From Siderastrea siderea (lineage: Eukaryota; Cnidaria; Anthozoa; Scleractinia; Rhizangiidae): a stretch of 64,000 nucleotides of DNA. Positions 12,301-18,220 of the stretch are shown here, in pieces. Location: contig OZ034979.1 of assembly GCA_964030785.1 (NCBI GenBank), positions 13,438,583 through 13,502,582 of the forward strand. The letters are read 5' to 3'. The notes under the pieces are model-generated. The model worked only from the letters and a program-made list of their open reading frames with translations. It ran no database searches and had not been told where the DNA came from. Position 1 is the stretch's first letter; each line of letters begins with the position of its first letter. The position numbers and the translations under genes were made by a program.

Positions 12301-12495
12301 AAGGAGGTGGGTTTGAAACGCACGTTGCCGTTCGAAACGATCCAAGGCCTCTTGACAGAGGTCGTCACTGTCCACCATCTCTTCATTGGCTACCAAAGGT
12401 TCATGAGAGGAATTCGCTGCCGTCTCTTCTGGCTCTGAGTCCGAGGTGTTGAGGCCGCTTGGCCCCGCCGCCTCCTCGTCTGGTTGCGAGGACAT
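9304..12495 (-). CDS. polB: Protein-primed DNA polymerase B, N-terminal and exonuclease part
   Basis: It replicates the element from its ends by protein priming (family knowledge). With the start at 12495, visible parts are: an acidic leader; a cysteine/histidine-rich zinc region at about 358-482; the 3'-5' exonuclease with FDIE near 530, YDG near 592 and YCKSD near 712; a YHGCFWHGC segment near 828, typical of Polinton polymerases and resembling VSR-type endonuclease folds; and palm motif A DVTSLYP near 938. It stops at a TGA, and motifs B and C follow in the +1 frame. The start is chosen because a TATAAAAAC box at 12527-12535 lies about 32 bp upstream; an earlier in-frame GTG would fall upstream of that box. 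Confidence 0.93.
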   Translation of the reverse strand: MSSQPDEEAAGPSGLNTSDSEPEETAANSSHEPLVANEEMVDSDDLCQEALDRFERQRAFQTHLLEQSGGGLDAGAEGAFEFQIHNYVNRRSKRMGVHERHFNTRLRQTGNLIPGQNITQALQDALRRAVNQVLTTTPELNDQDRLYFTIGSNRLHNNFQGWGLRAGEWREDREHVEALFHRLAQALNSNEQFEMDDSFQLSITQVQQAPQGTGRPRRGKPGHPTMELLTKHSRSIIRIQNSDELCCARALVTAKARVDQHPKWSSIRHGGKLQKELALLLHHEAKVPFGPCSYEALTAFSKAPSLTGYQIILVDAQRSFHITTYGDPKDKQLILLHHKGHYDVITRLPGFFGSSYVCAYCWKPYNTEGQHRCNKKKQCGSCRQKECPDFQAAYPRALKATQRCQQCHRDFFGDTCLQAHVSKDHTGKPAANLESSVCFRRRRCPNCFKQNVGLDKIARHQCYYVDCPSCHEYVDSETHLCFIQRPTQDKKKRKRKHQGGPRAKRGAAAAEPDTTPEEDDDLPPLHVFFDIEAMQPDQQHIANLLVAETEDDDQPMCFPGPSCTRDILEWLDTLTLNDTRQVNVLAHNFQGYDGYFVVQQYHSDNRIVQQLRNGCKLLEVQHDRIRFIDSLSFFQMPLSTFPATFGLTELKKGYFPHQFNTRDHQTYVGIVPALDYYMPETMSPKGKQALEKWHQEQRANNIVFDFQQELLEYCKSDVRLLKQGCLTFKRLFEAQAGFNPFDHITIASACNMDLRMNRMIPNSIASEPTLTWKKNNVNHSYEAIEWLTWCQQHQAPHLQHAKNAGEYCIPGTKLHVDGFDVTTHTIYEYHGCFWHGCTRCYPNRHEKHRRHCDRSMQDVYEATQQRTQHLREQGYTVVEMWGCDWAYLKDTSLDIRTFVANLQSTKPLNPRDAFCGGRTNAVKLYHQGTPSQKIHYIDVTSLYPSVNKTSVYPKGHPTFITHPGHTDIHQYFGLIQCQILRPRQLYHPVLPYRHDDKLLFPLCARCVEEEMDKPLLDRSYHCPHTDKERALTSTWCSPELKKAVELGYQVLYIYEVWHFEETL

Positions 12496-12526
12496 GATCA
12501 GATGAACTCGCTGGAGGTCGGTGTTC

Positions 12527-12535
12527 GTTTTTATA
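12527..12535 (-). promoter_or_regulatory. TATA box of polymerase B
   Basis: TATAAAAAC lies about 32 bp before the ATG at 12495. The surrounding TTTCTCTATAAAAAC and the upstream CTCCCACGGGA and CATTGG stretches recur in the opposite orientation at 27290-27335. Confidence 0.75.
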
Positions 12536-12699
12536 GAGAAAAAAGGTCCCGTGGGAGAAGAGGGTGGACCAATGACCAAACAGGACACAGGGTGCCCCTA
12601 GAGAGGGGGTGCCCATGGGAGGGGTGGGAAGGGGTGGGGGGACCCCCCTCCCCCTCTCTAGTTGGGACCCATGGTGCATCACGGGAACGAATGACAGAC
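12536..12699. promoter_or_regulatory. Divergent promoter region between polymerase and regulator
   Basis: About 200 bp separates the divergent starts at 12495 and 12738, with a TATA-like box at each end. It contains a CCAAT-type motif (CATTGG on the minus strand) and a G-rich/C-rich tract with an imperfect inverted repeat around 12600-12660. A diverged copy occurs at about 27185-27335. Confidence 0.6.
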
Positions 12700-12707
12700 T
12701 ATAAAAC
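12700..12707 (+). promoter_or_regulatory. TATA box of the plus-strand regulator
   Basis: TATAAAAC lies 38 bp before the ATG at 12738, the first plus-strand ATG after it. Confidence 0.75.
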
Positions 12708-12737
12708 AGATCGCACTTCGAGGTCAACCATCCCAAG

Positions 12738-13142
12738 ATGGACTCTGACCACGAGCACCTGTTGGAAACATTTGAAAAGTTTCAAGTCGATTCGATCTTA
12801 GATGAAGTTAAGGAGTGGGTGCTCGACGACGAAGACATTCGAGAGTTTGGGGAAGAGTTGTTGGAGGAACGAAGGAAACGGAGGCAAGCAGCCCGAGCAG
12901 CCCAGGCAGCGCGAGCCGCCCACGTACGGGAGCGATGGAACCCGGGCTGCTACCCGCAACTCAATACCACCTGGTTCATCGAGGGCCTCGACTTCTACTG
13001 GACGAACTGGCATCATAAATTCAAACGGCCCCAGACACCCCCGCCAGCCCCGCCGCCGCCCTCGCCCGAGGTCTGTCGAAAGCTGCCCATGCGGTCGCCG
13101 AGGCCCCACGAGCTCCCCACAAAACGACAGCGACAGCGATGA
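12738..13142 (+). CDS. Putative early regulatory protein, N-terminal frame
   Basis: This 134-residue frame starts MDSDHEHLLETF right after a TATA box. It has an acidic helical N-terminus, an arginine/alanine-rich helix and a proline run, then stops at TGA within a serine/aspartate-coding stretch of the other frame. A longer frame (+1) is open across the same DNA and continues to 13980. I infer that the two form one gene, joined by splicing, frameshifting or a lost base. No homologous family was recognised. Its position, divergent from the polymerase and opposite in strand to the virion genes, suggests an early or regulatory role. Confidence 0.6.
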   Translation: MDSDHEHLLETFEKFQVDSILDEVKEWVLDDEDIREFGEELLEERRKRRQAARAAQAARAAHVRERWNPGCYPQLNTTWFIEGLDFYWTNWHHKFKRPQTPPPAPPPPSPEVCRKLPMRSPRPHELPTKRQRQR

Positions 13143-13980
13143 TGACGTCGACTTGGACGAGAATAAAGTGGCAGAGATTGTGAGGAAAGAACAACAACGA
13201 CTGGCGCGGCGACGAGCCGCCAGAGCTAGGTACCGGGCCAGACATCCTGAGCGAGTAGCCGAGCAGAGACGTCGGTACCGGGCCAAACATCCTGAGCGAG
13301 TAGCCGAGCAGAGACGACGGTACCAGGCCAGACACCCCGATCGAATAGCCGAGCAGGGACGACGGTATCGGGAGAGGTGTGGGGCCCAATATCTTGCCTA
13401 CGTGAAACAGTACTATAAGGACCATGCAGAACGACTCCGGGAGCACAAAAGGCAATTTTACCGATCGGAAGCAGGTCAACGGTGGCAAGCACAATACCGA
13501 GTGAGACTACGTGAGAGCTCGGCCCTCTTACGTGGACAAAGAGGACCCATGGTCCAAAAGAGAACGGAGGAGAAACGCCAAGCGTTAGGCCCCCTTAAAT
13601 TGACCGTGACGCTGGAGGATTTTATGCAGGACTTTCATGATTCCCTCTCGCCCAGCCCTGAGGATTCTATGGACCAACCTGAGGCCACCACTGTAACGGA
13701 CATGGATTCAGGGGTGCTTCATCCTCTGGATTATTCTGTATGCGACGAATCATCCCTTTCTTCTTGTGACATGTGGGACGATGGGAAGGGATTTTTGGAC
13801 AATTTACTCGAGGAGCTCGATGACTTGCCGTCGTCATCGGACGACTCTTTGTTGGACAATTTACTCGAGGAGCTCGATGACTTGCCGTCGTCGTCATCGG
13901 ACGACTGTTTGTTTGACTTTTTAACTGACATGATGCTGCAGGAGGATCCTTCGTTTGATTTGGATGACTTTGTCACTTAA
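13090..13980 (+). CDS. Putative early regulatory protein, C-terminal frame (basic repeats and acidic tail)
   Basis: The frame is formally open from an ATG at 12802, but the part before about 13090 looks like a shadow of the overlapping frame. From there it has an acidic serine/aspartate stretch, then three to four repeats around RYRARHPERVAEQ, then an acidic tail with a duplicated LLEELDDLPSSS block and a final hydrophobic/acidic segment. The mix of arginine-rich DNA- or RNA-binding-like repeats and an acidic activation-like tail suggests a transcription regulator (inference). The repeat resembles low-complexity 'HPER' repeats in many proteins and does not assign a function. Confidence 0.6.
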   Translation, partial: CGRRGPTSSPQNDSDSDDDVDLDENKVAEIVRKEQQRLARRRAARARYRARHPERVAEQRRRYRAKHPERVAEQRRRYQARHPDRIAEQGRRYRERCGAQYLAYVKQYYKDHAERLREHKRQFYRSEAGQRWQAQYRVRLRESSALLRGQRGPMVQKRTEEKRQALGPLKLTVTLEDFMQDFHDSLSPSPEDSMDQPEATTVTDMDSGVLHPLDYSVCDESSLSSCDMWDDGKGFLDNLLEELDDLPSSSDDSLLDNLLEELDDLPSSSSDDCLFDFLTDMMLQEDPSFDLDDFVT

Positions 13981-14036
13981 CCCTCGTCTTAGTATTTTTG
14001 GCAGAACATTTTTGAAATCGTCTTTGTATTTGGCAG

Positions 14037-14042
14037 AATAAA
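14037..14042 (+). terminator. Polyadenylation signal of the regulator
   Basis: AATAAA lies 57 bp after the stop codon at 13980, facing the signal for the minus-strand late block. Confidence 0.7.
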
Positions 14043-14071
14043 ATGAGACAGTGCTTTGACATTTTCATTTT

Positions 14072-14077
14072 TTTATT
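14072..14077 (-). terminator. Polyadenylation signal of the minus-strand late block
   Basis: AATAAA on the minus strand lies about 30 bp after the stop of the phospholipase gene. It could serve all upstream overlapping late transcripts. It converges with the plus-strand signal at 14037. Confidence 0.65.
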
Positions 14078-14108
14078 ACTCAAACATGTAACTGGGGTGT
14101 CATTAAAT

Positions 14109-14456
14109 TTACAATTTTAAACGTTTCTTGGCTTGCATGATTTTCTTGACCACCCGTTCCGTCTTGTTTTTCTTGCCGGGTAACCGATCAATGGCTTGGA
14201 TCATCTTGGTATCGGCTTTCCATTTATCTTGCAAATTCTTGGCACGACTGTAATCAATGTCGTGTTGTTTAGCAATCTGGTCCAAGCGATTGATCCCGGG
14301 ATCCCCACGTTTCAGACGTTTGGCCAAATGGGTACCAGGGCCCATGTACTGATAACCAGGCCAATGAAATTCCTTCCCGATTTTAGCAATCCATTTTTGG
14401 ACATCCAAGGCCCCTCCTCGTTGGGTGCGTTTGATACGCCTCCTCTTGGTGGGCAT
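14109..14456 (-). CDS. Parvovirus-type phospholipase A2 virion protein, 115 aa
   Basis: The basic leader MPTKRRRIKRTQRGG is followed by a compact PLA2 core. Y37-M-G-P-G41 forms the calcium-binding-loop motif and H65-D66-I-D-Y69 the catalytic helix motif, as in the unique region of parvovirus VP1 where the enzyme aids endosome escape. The QRGG in the leader matches an adenovirus-type protease cleavage site. Size is normal for a free-standing viral PLA2. The gene starts 2 bp after the stop of the 218-aa gene and is last in the late block. Active-site residues are present; activity is inferred, not shown. Confidence 0.85.
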   Translation of the reverse strand: MPTKRRRIKRTQRGGALDVQKWIAKIGKEFHWPGYQYMGPGTHLAKRLKRGDPGINRLDQIAKQHDIDYSRAKNLQDKWKADTKMIQAIDRLPGKKNKTERVVKKIMQAKKRLKL

Positions 14457-14458
14457 CT

Positions 14459-15115
14459 TTAGTCACTGTCGTCGTAATCCAATCGACGTCGTAACTTTTT
14501 GCCTTGGTACCAATCTTCCCAACCGGGTAAGGGTTTCAATCGTTCCACTTCACGAGCGGGTGCTTTGCTTTTTGCCTTTGCCCTTGCCCAAGGACTCTCA
14601 GCTAACTTTTTTTCCAAGGTCTTGCGCTGTTCTCGAATGGCTTCTAAACGCGACCGGGTAACCCCTCGACTGGTGGATGGGCTCCCTTTCTTGAGAATGG
14701 GAATCTTACTGGTGGTGGCTGCTCCTTTGCCTTTCTTGGTTGCAGGGGTAATGGGAGGTTTGGGGCTGGACGGGCTGCCTTTTATCATGCGCTTCAACCA
14801 TTGTTCCACGGGTCCCGTCACCAAATCCCCGGCTTCTTCCTCGCCTTCTTCGCCTGGCGGGCCACCCGGTGCACCAACCCCCACCCCGCCAGGAAATTGA
14901 CGAATGCGTTTGGTTAACTTGGTTAATTCTTGACTCAACGGTTTGGTTTGAGCATTGACCAGGGCTGGGGGTAATTGGGGGTTGGCTAACAACACATGTT
15001 TTTTGGCGGCGAGCGTCGCAGCTTTGTTCAACAAGGCATTTTCGGTGAGTTCTCCTTTGTAATATTGAATGAGTTGTTCCAAGTCCTGGTGGGGAATCAT
15101 GTAGACCTCATCCAT
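14459..15115 (-). CDS. Putative virion protein, 218 aa, of unknown function
   Basis: The N-terminus MDEVYMIPHQDLEQLIQYY is helical and resembles the start of uncharacterised Polinton late proteins. The middle has a glycine/proline/glutamate linker (about residues 75-95), then a lysine/arginine-rich helix. The conserved-looking tail GWEDWYQGKKLRRRLDYDD is acidic at the very end. No catalytic motif or membrane segment is visible. Its place among small basic virion genes and its charge pattern suggest a scaffold or core-associated virion protein (inference). Confidence 0.7.
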   Translation of the reverse strand: MDEVYMIPHQDLEQLIQYYKGELTENALLNKAATLAAKKHVLLANPQLPPALVNAQTKPLSQELTKLTKRIRQFPGGVGVGAPGGPPGEEGEEEAGDLVTGPVEQWLKRMIKGSPSSPKPPITPATKKGKGAATTSKIPILKKGSPSTSRGVTRSRLEAIREQRKTLEKKLAESPWARAKAKSKAPAREVERLKPLPGWEDWYQGKKLRRRLDYDDSD

Positions 15116-15276
15116 GGCCGGGGCAAAATGGCACGACAGTTCTCACAAAGACGGGACTTTAAGATATGCTGGTACTCTCGATGCAACAGGTGATATTTAT
15201 GCTTCCAATACTCGTCTTTCCACTTGTCGGTGGCCCGATGGGGCCTCTTGTAACCCGTTAACGAACACATTGACAT
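15097..15276 (-). CDS. Small zinc-knuckle-like protein, 59 aa
   Basis: The frame from ATG at 15276 encodes a charged, aromatic-rich helix (DKWKDEYWKHKYHLLHREY) and a single CENC pair near the C-terminus. The frame is also open upstream to a GTG, but the first ATG is at 15276. It overlaps the end of the 105-aa gene and the start of the 218-aa gene. A TATAAAAAGG box lies about 105 bp upstream (15381-15391). Function is unknown; the CxxC could pair between subunits to bind zinc. Confidence 0.55.
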   Translation of the reverse strand: MSMCSLTGYKRPHRATDKWKDEYWKHKYHLLHREYQHILKSRLCENCRAILPRPWMRST

Positions 15277-15575
15277 AACACGTGATGGAGTCCTTGAAAC
15301 AACCCGCGTCCTTTTTGTTGGACTAACCACTGACGACGATTTTTCACGGAATGTCGACGACGTCCCAAATCACGTAGCACCTTTTTATAGGGTTGAAGTT
15401 TGGCCAGCATGGGTGGGGTCACAGGAATCTTGTTTTTTAAGAAGTTCAAGACCAATTCACTCACAGCATTGATTTGATCGGCATTGGCATGTTGTAACAA
15501 CTCTTGACGTTTGGAACCATTGGCTTCTTGTAACATGGACCGTAAAAACGGCAATTGACGTCGAAGACGTTGCAT
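15258..15575 (-). CDS. Small basic virion protein, 105 aa
   Basis: The sequence has a basic leader, then a helical domain around LQHANADQINAVSELVLNFL, a proline-containing loop, and a basic tail RRRHSVKNRRQWLVQQKGRG. This arrangement is common in uncharacterised Polinton proteins that end with a basic stretch and a glycine motif. QKGRG fits the second type of adenovirus-protease site (xGxG). A TATAAAAC box lies about 50 bp upstream. It is probably a capsid-interior or core protein (inference). Confidence 0.7.
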   Translation of the reverse strand: MQRLRRQLPFLRSMLQEANGSKRQELLQHANADQINAVSELVLNFLKNKIPVTPPMLAKLQPYKKVLRDLGRRRHSVKNRRQWLVQQKGRGLFQGLHHVLCQCVR

Positions 15576-15578
15576 CTT

Positions 15579-15752
15579 TTACCGATGGCGACGACGATAC
15601 CGTTGGTTGGCTTTTTGAATCGTGCGTTTTATACGTTTATCCGTTTCCAAGGCTACGGCTTTCCCTAATCCTGCCATGGCGGGGACCAATAGATTTAAAA
15701 ACCCTCCTCGTTGACGACGTCGTCGTCGTGGTCTTCTCCTCAAGGATACCAT
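15579..15752 (-). CDS. Very small arginine-rich virion core protein, 57 aa
   Basis: Read from ATG at 15752 to TAA at 15579. It begins MVSLRRRPRRRRRQRGGF, continues with a short hydrophobic/glycine segment and ends in a second basic stretch, YRRRHR. The pattern matches adenovirus pX/mu-like core peptides, with an arginine run followed by a protease site (QRGG). A TATAAAG box lies about 60 bp upstream at 15811. Its start overlaps the end of the preceding small gene in another frame. Confidence 0.7.
   Translation of the reverse strand: MVSLRRRPRRRRRQRGGFLNLLVPAMAGLGKAVALETDKRIKRTIQKANQRYRRRHR
15626..15633 (-). promoter_or_regulatory. TATA box of the 105-aa virion gene
   Basis: TATAAAAC on the minus strand, 51 bp before the ATG at 15575. 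Confidence 0.55.
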
Positions 15753-16061
15753 GGACGGTTCATCAACACACGTTGAAGGGCTTTGTTTTGTTTGATGGCA
15801 TCCCGCGTCTCTTTATAGCCTTGACGGGTATTGCGTTTGAAATCTTGCCACCAACCCCCACCTCGTTGTCGGTAATGTTGTACATTGTCGGTGATGCCTT
15901 TCAAGGCTTGACCGCCTAATTTGCCTAAAGCTAGTCCAAACCCAGTCCAAACTCATGCCATGGGCAATTTTATCCACCAAACGGGGTTTGCGGCGCATTA
16001 AAGCCCCTCCTCTTTGACGTCGTTTCCTTTTTCCGTGTCGTCGTCGTCGTTGGACGGCCAT
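15740..16061 (-). pseudogene. Basic virion protein with one frame break
   Basis: The first frame starts MAVQRRRRHGKRKRRQRGGA at 16061 and stops at 15813. The family-like continuation lies in the +1 frame from about 15950 to a stop at 15740. It has a glycine-rich segment, a second protease-like motif (QRGGG) and a helical basic tail. The switch falls near a duplicated TTTGGACT stretch around 15935-15950, but removing one repeat copy would not restore the frame. It has the leader and cleavage motif shared by four neighbours, so it belongs to the same class of processed basic virion proteins. A GATAAAAAG box lies at 16094-16102. Confidence 0.6.
15811..15817 (-). promoter_or_regulatory. TATA-like box of the 57-aa core protein gene
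   Basis: TATAAAG on the minus strand, about 60 bp before the ATG at 15752. Confidence 0.5.
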
Positions 16062-16669
16062 GGTTCTAAGAGTGTGGGACTGGGAGGGAGTGGCTTTTTA
16101 TCGATCCAATAGTCTTTGGGTCTCAAGGGACGAGGACATCCGTCCACATAGCATAGGGCTTCCACGGGTTGGTACACAAAATGACGGTAGTAATCTTGCA
16201 CACATCGTTTAGGTAACGGAGGGGTGAAATCCACAATGGTATCATCCAAGGTTTGCATCTTGATTAAAAACCGTTCCAGATCCTCCAAGGGAACACCACG
16301 CACATAGGTTTTCAATTCGGTCAACGCTTTCGCATAGGTGGTAAACGCAAATCGACTCATGGTCACTTTAAATCGGTATTGTTTAAAATCATTCCATCCT
16401 TTGACCACTGTCCCCACCGCCGCCAAACACGCCACCAACGTACTGTTTTCCAAAAGGGGTCCAGCAATCATGCCTGCAGCCATCAGGAGTAACGCCATGC
16501 CATTGAACAAGGCATTGACACACTTGAAATGATTCAACATTTTTCGATAACACCACCATTGTTGATGGTAAAAAGCATACAAGGAATCCATCCGTTGTAA
16601 TAATTCCGGGGGGAATGGAAGGCCATGATGTTTCGATCCATTCAATAACGACACGACGGTTTTCATCAT
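15998..16669 (-). CDS. Two-helix membrane protein, SLATT-like candidate, 223 aa
   Basis: An N-terminal helical stretch is followed by two adjacent hydrophobic segments (about residues 50-90, around NGMALLLMAAGMIAGP and STLVACLAAVGTVV). A conserved-looking cytoplasmic helix follows, with FKQYRFKV and FAFTTYAKALTELKTYVRG, then a proline-rich acidic tail. Proteins with this layout recur in Polintons and have no assigned role. The helix - paired membrane segments - YxxxLxxLxxY order resembles SLATT proteins, the membrane effectors linked to SLOG domains (inference). The start is the first ATG; a GTG lies two codons upstream and overlaps the previous stop. A TTATAAACA box lies at 16721. Confidence 0.7.
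   Translation of the reverse strand: MMKTVVSLLNGSKHHGLPFPPELLQRMDSLYAFYHQQWWCYRKMLNHFKCVNALFNGMALLLMAAGMIAGPLLENSTLVACLAAVGTVVKGWNDFKQYRFKVTMSRFAFTTYAKALTELKTYVRGVPLEDLERFLIKMQTLDDTIVDFTPPLPKRCVQDYYRHFVYQPVEALCYVDGCPRPLRPKDYWIDKKPLPPSPTLLEPWPSNDDDDTEKGNDVKEEGL
16094..16102 (-). promoter_or_regulatory. TATA-like box of the basic virion gene
   Basis: GATAAAAAG on the minus strand, about 33 bp before the ATG at 16061. Confidence 0.55.
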
Positions 16670-16671
16670 CC

Positions 16672-17376
16672 TCACGGCGAAACCCGGGACGACGAGGTTT
16701 GTACGCTCGGTGCTCCTCCCTGTTTATAACTGGTCACAATGCTATTGGTCATGGTGACATTGGCAATTTCACGTCCTTGGGCTAATTGTTCTTGATCTTG
16801 TAACATCATCCGTAAACGTCGTTGTAAATCCGCTTGACCCAAGGTGCGAGGGGCTCGGCCAGGACTCCAAGATCCTCGAGAGGTGGTGGAGGCAGGTGAA
16901 GTGGGGGTTCGTCGTCCACGTCGTCCACCACCACCACCACCAGCACCACGTCCACCACCACGTCCCCCACCTCTAGTCCTGGGACCACGACGTCCTCCAT
17001 CACCCCCAGCACCCGCTGCTGTTCGAGCACCCGCTGCCAAGGGTACGCTCAAATGACTCGCAGGAGTTCGAGCACCAGAAGACTCCGGGGTGGTCTGTAT
17101 ACTACGGAATGATTGACTTCCTGGACTTCCTACCCCGGCTGGGGAAGAGGTCTGTAAAGGCATTCCGAGGTCAGGCAACGATTCCATATATCTGGCCAGG
17201 GTATCATAATCACCAGCATCCTCTATTTGTTCGAAGGCTTGGTCAATCAAGTTTTGGTCCCCTGTATCCAAAATTTCTTGGATGGTCCCTGGGGACACTT
17301 GATTGGTCGTGGTCGTCCCCACACCCTCAGGGGCCGCGGTATCGTACGATTGCAGAGGTTGACGGTCATCATCCAT
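16672..17376 (-). CDS. Glycine/arginine-rich virion protein, 234 aa
   Basis: An acidic helical N-terminal third (residues 30-70, around DAGDYDTLARYMESLPDLG) is followed by a serine/proline linker and an RGG/glycine-rich low-complexity block at about 118-155. The C-terminal part has ADLQRRLRMMLQDQEQLAQG and a tail around IANVTMTNSIVTSYKQGGAP. A tail of this type recurs in uncharacterised Polinton late proteins. No enzyme motif is present. It lies between the ATPase and the membrane protein genes, and a TATAAAGG box lies about 32 bp upstream. It is probably structural. Confidence 0.75.
   Translation of the reverse strand: MDDDRQPLQSYDTAAPEGVGTTTTNQVSPGTIQEILDTGDQNLIDQAFEQIEDAGDYDTLARYMESLPDLGMPLQTSSPAGVGSPGSQSFRSIQTTPESSGARTPASHLSVPLAAGARTAAGAGGDGGRRGPRTRGGGRGGGRGAGGGGGGRRGRRTPTSPASTTSRGSWSPGRAPRTLGQADLQRRLRMMLQDQEQLAQGREIANVTMTNSIVTSYKQGGAPSVQTSSSRVSP
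16721..16729 (-). promoter_or_regulatory. TATA-like box of the membrane protein gene
   Basis: TTATAAACA on the minus strand, about 52 bp before the ATG at 16669. Confidence 0.5.
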
Positions 17377-17407
17377 GGTCGCTCTCTTTTTTCCTGTTCC
17401 AAGGGTG

Positions 17408-17415
17408 CCTTTATA
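17408..17415 (-). promoter_or_regulatory. TATA box of the glycine/arginine-rich gene
   Basis: TATAAAGG on the minus strand, 32 bp before the ATG at 17376. Confidence 0.6.
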
Positions 17416-18064
17416 GTCGTTTTTGATAGGTGCGAGTCCATCCTTCGTCTTTTAACAGGTGACTCAACACACGTTGTTGATCGGAGGAGGCGGGATGTAA
17501 ATCCAGCACCAAATAGCCATACGGTCGTGTGGTGGCTTGATGAAACGTCTCCAACGTGTCTTTCCAAGTGGTCGGAAACGATTGCAGCATGACATTGCGT
17601 ACCCCTAATTGATCTCGAGGGTTCTTGAACGCCACGATGTAATGGGCATTGCGGGATATACTTTTAGCATAGCGACCCACGGGAAACATGTCTTGGCACA
17701 AGTACAACACCGTCACCCCTTGATGATGCGAATGTTTGGTGAATAAATCCAACACGCGTTTATCGTGACTCCCTTCATCCATTAAATCATCCAAGACAAG
17801 GACCCCCTGTCCTTGAGGAAACCATTGGACCAACGCCTCATGATCGGGAATCCCTTCGTGAAACACCACCCCTTGATCTTGCATGCTTCGAAATCGATCT
17901 TGCCAGGCCCCATAACAATAATGCCGTTGGGTCGGGGGACTTTCAAACAAGTCTGGGTTCTCTACCAAGAGTTTTTCCGTAAACACGGTTTTGCCACATC
18001 CCGAAGGTCCCACGACCAAGATAGAGGAGGGAGTATGAAAACGAAACGGTTTCCCCGTTTGCAT
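17411..18064 (-). CDS. FtsK/HerA-type DNA packaging ATPase, 217 aa
   Basis: It drives genome packaging into the capsid by ATP hydrolysis. Walker A is G19-PSGCGK-T26, Walker B is VLVLDD at 88-93, and a polar sensor segment YLCQDMFP lies near 121-128. The length is typical of the A32-like Polinton ATPase, and no residue of the core motifs is missing. It lies between the glycine-rich virion gene and the tRNA-like gene. Its TATA-like AATAAAAAGG (18096-18105) abuts the 3' end of the tRNA-like sequence. Confidence 0.95.
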   Translation of the reverse strand: MQTGKPFRFHTPSSILVVGPSGCGKTVFTEKLLVENPDLFESPPTQRHYCYGAWQDRFRSMQDQGVVFHEGIPDHEALVQWFPQGQGVLVLDDLMDEGSHDKRVLDLFTKHSHHQGVTVLYLCQDMFPVGRYAKSISRNAHYIVAFKNPRDQLGVRNVMLQSFPTTWKDTLETFHQATTRPYGYLVLDLHPASSDQQRVLSHLLKDEGWTRTYQKRL

Positions 18065-18083
18065 GATGACTAAATACCCTTAG

Positions 18084-18091
18084 AAAAAAAA
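18084..18091 (-). terminator. Pol III oligo-T terminator of the tRNA-like gene
   Basis: Eight consecutive T on the minus strand, 14 bp after the tRNA-like 3' end, suit RNA polymerase III termination. Confidence 0.75.
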
Positions 18092-18095
18092 GGCA

Positions 18096-18105
18096 CCTTT
18101 TTATT
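18096..18105 (-). promoter_or_regulatory. TATA-like box of the packaging ATPase
   Basis: AATAAAAAGG, about 32 bp before the ATPase ATG, lies between the tRNA-like 3' end and its oligo-T terminator. Confidence 0.55.
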
Positions 18106-18193
18106 GGAGTCGGTGGGACTCGAACCCACGCACGACCCTCCTAATTTTTTTTCGGGGGGATCCAAAGGCTCTAACCGACTGAGCTACGACTCC
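18106..18193 (-). tRNA. tRNA-like gene with abnormal anticodon region
   Basis: The 88-nt minus-strand sequence has a perfect 7-bp acceptor stem (GGAGTCG/CGACTCC). Its D arm GCTC-loop-GAGC contains an exact A box (TAGCTCAGTCGG). Its T arm GTGGG-TTCGAGT-CCCAC contains an exact B box (GGTTCGAGTCC). Oligo-T follows. The 38 nt between D and T arms do not fold into a standard anticodon arm: a type II reading gives a poor stem around an ATCCCCC loop, and an intron reading fails to pair. The decoding identity is therefore unassigned. It could be a degenerate or non-decoding tRNA-like RNA gene. Confidence 0.7.
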
Positions 18194-18220
18194 GACACCG
18201 TTTTCCAACATGTTTTTCAT

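Noticed and set aside
12802..13090. N-terminal part of the longer plus-strand regulator frame as real protein
   Set aside because: The overlapping frame from 12738 has the TATA-linked first ATG and a more protein-like composition; the other frame here is proline/arginine/serine-rich shadow.
13738..13760. Possible LxCxE retinoblastoma-binding motif in the regulator tail
   Set aside because: The sequence reads SVCDE; the required leucine at the first position is missing.
15930..15955. An 11-base duplication as the cause of the frame break in the basic virion gene
   Set aside because: Removing one repeat copy leads to a stop and the wrong frame, so it does not explain the break.
18106..18193. 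Assignment of the tRNA-like gene to glycine (CCC) or another amino acid
   Set aside because: The anticodon stem has a mismatch in the best reading and position 37 would be a pyrimidine, so no identity is supported.
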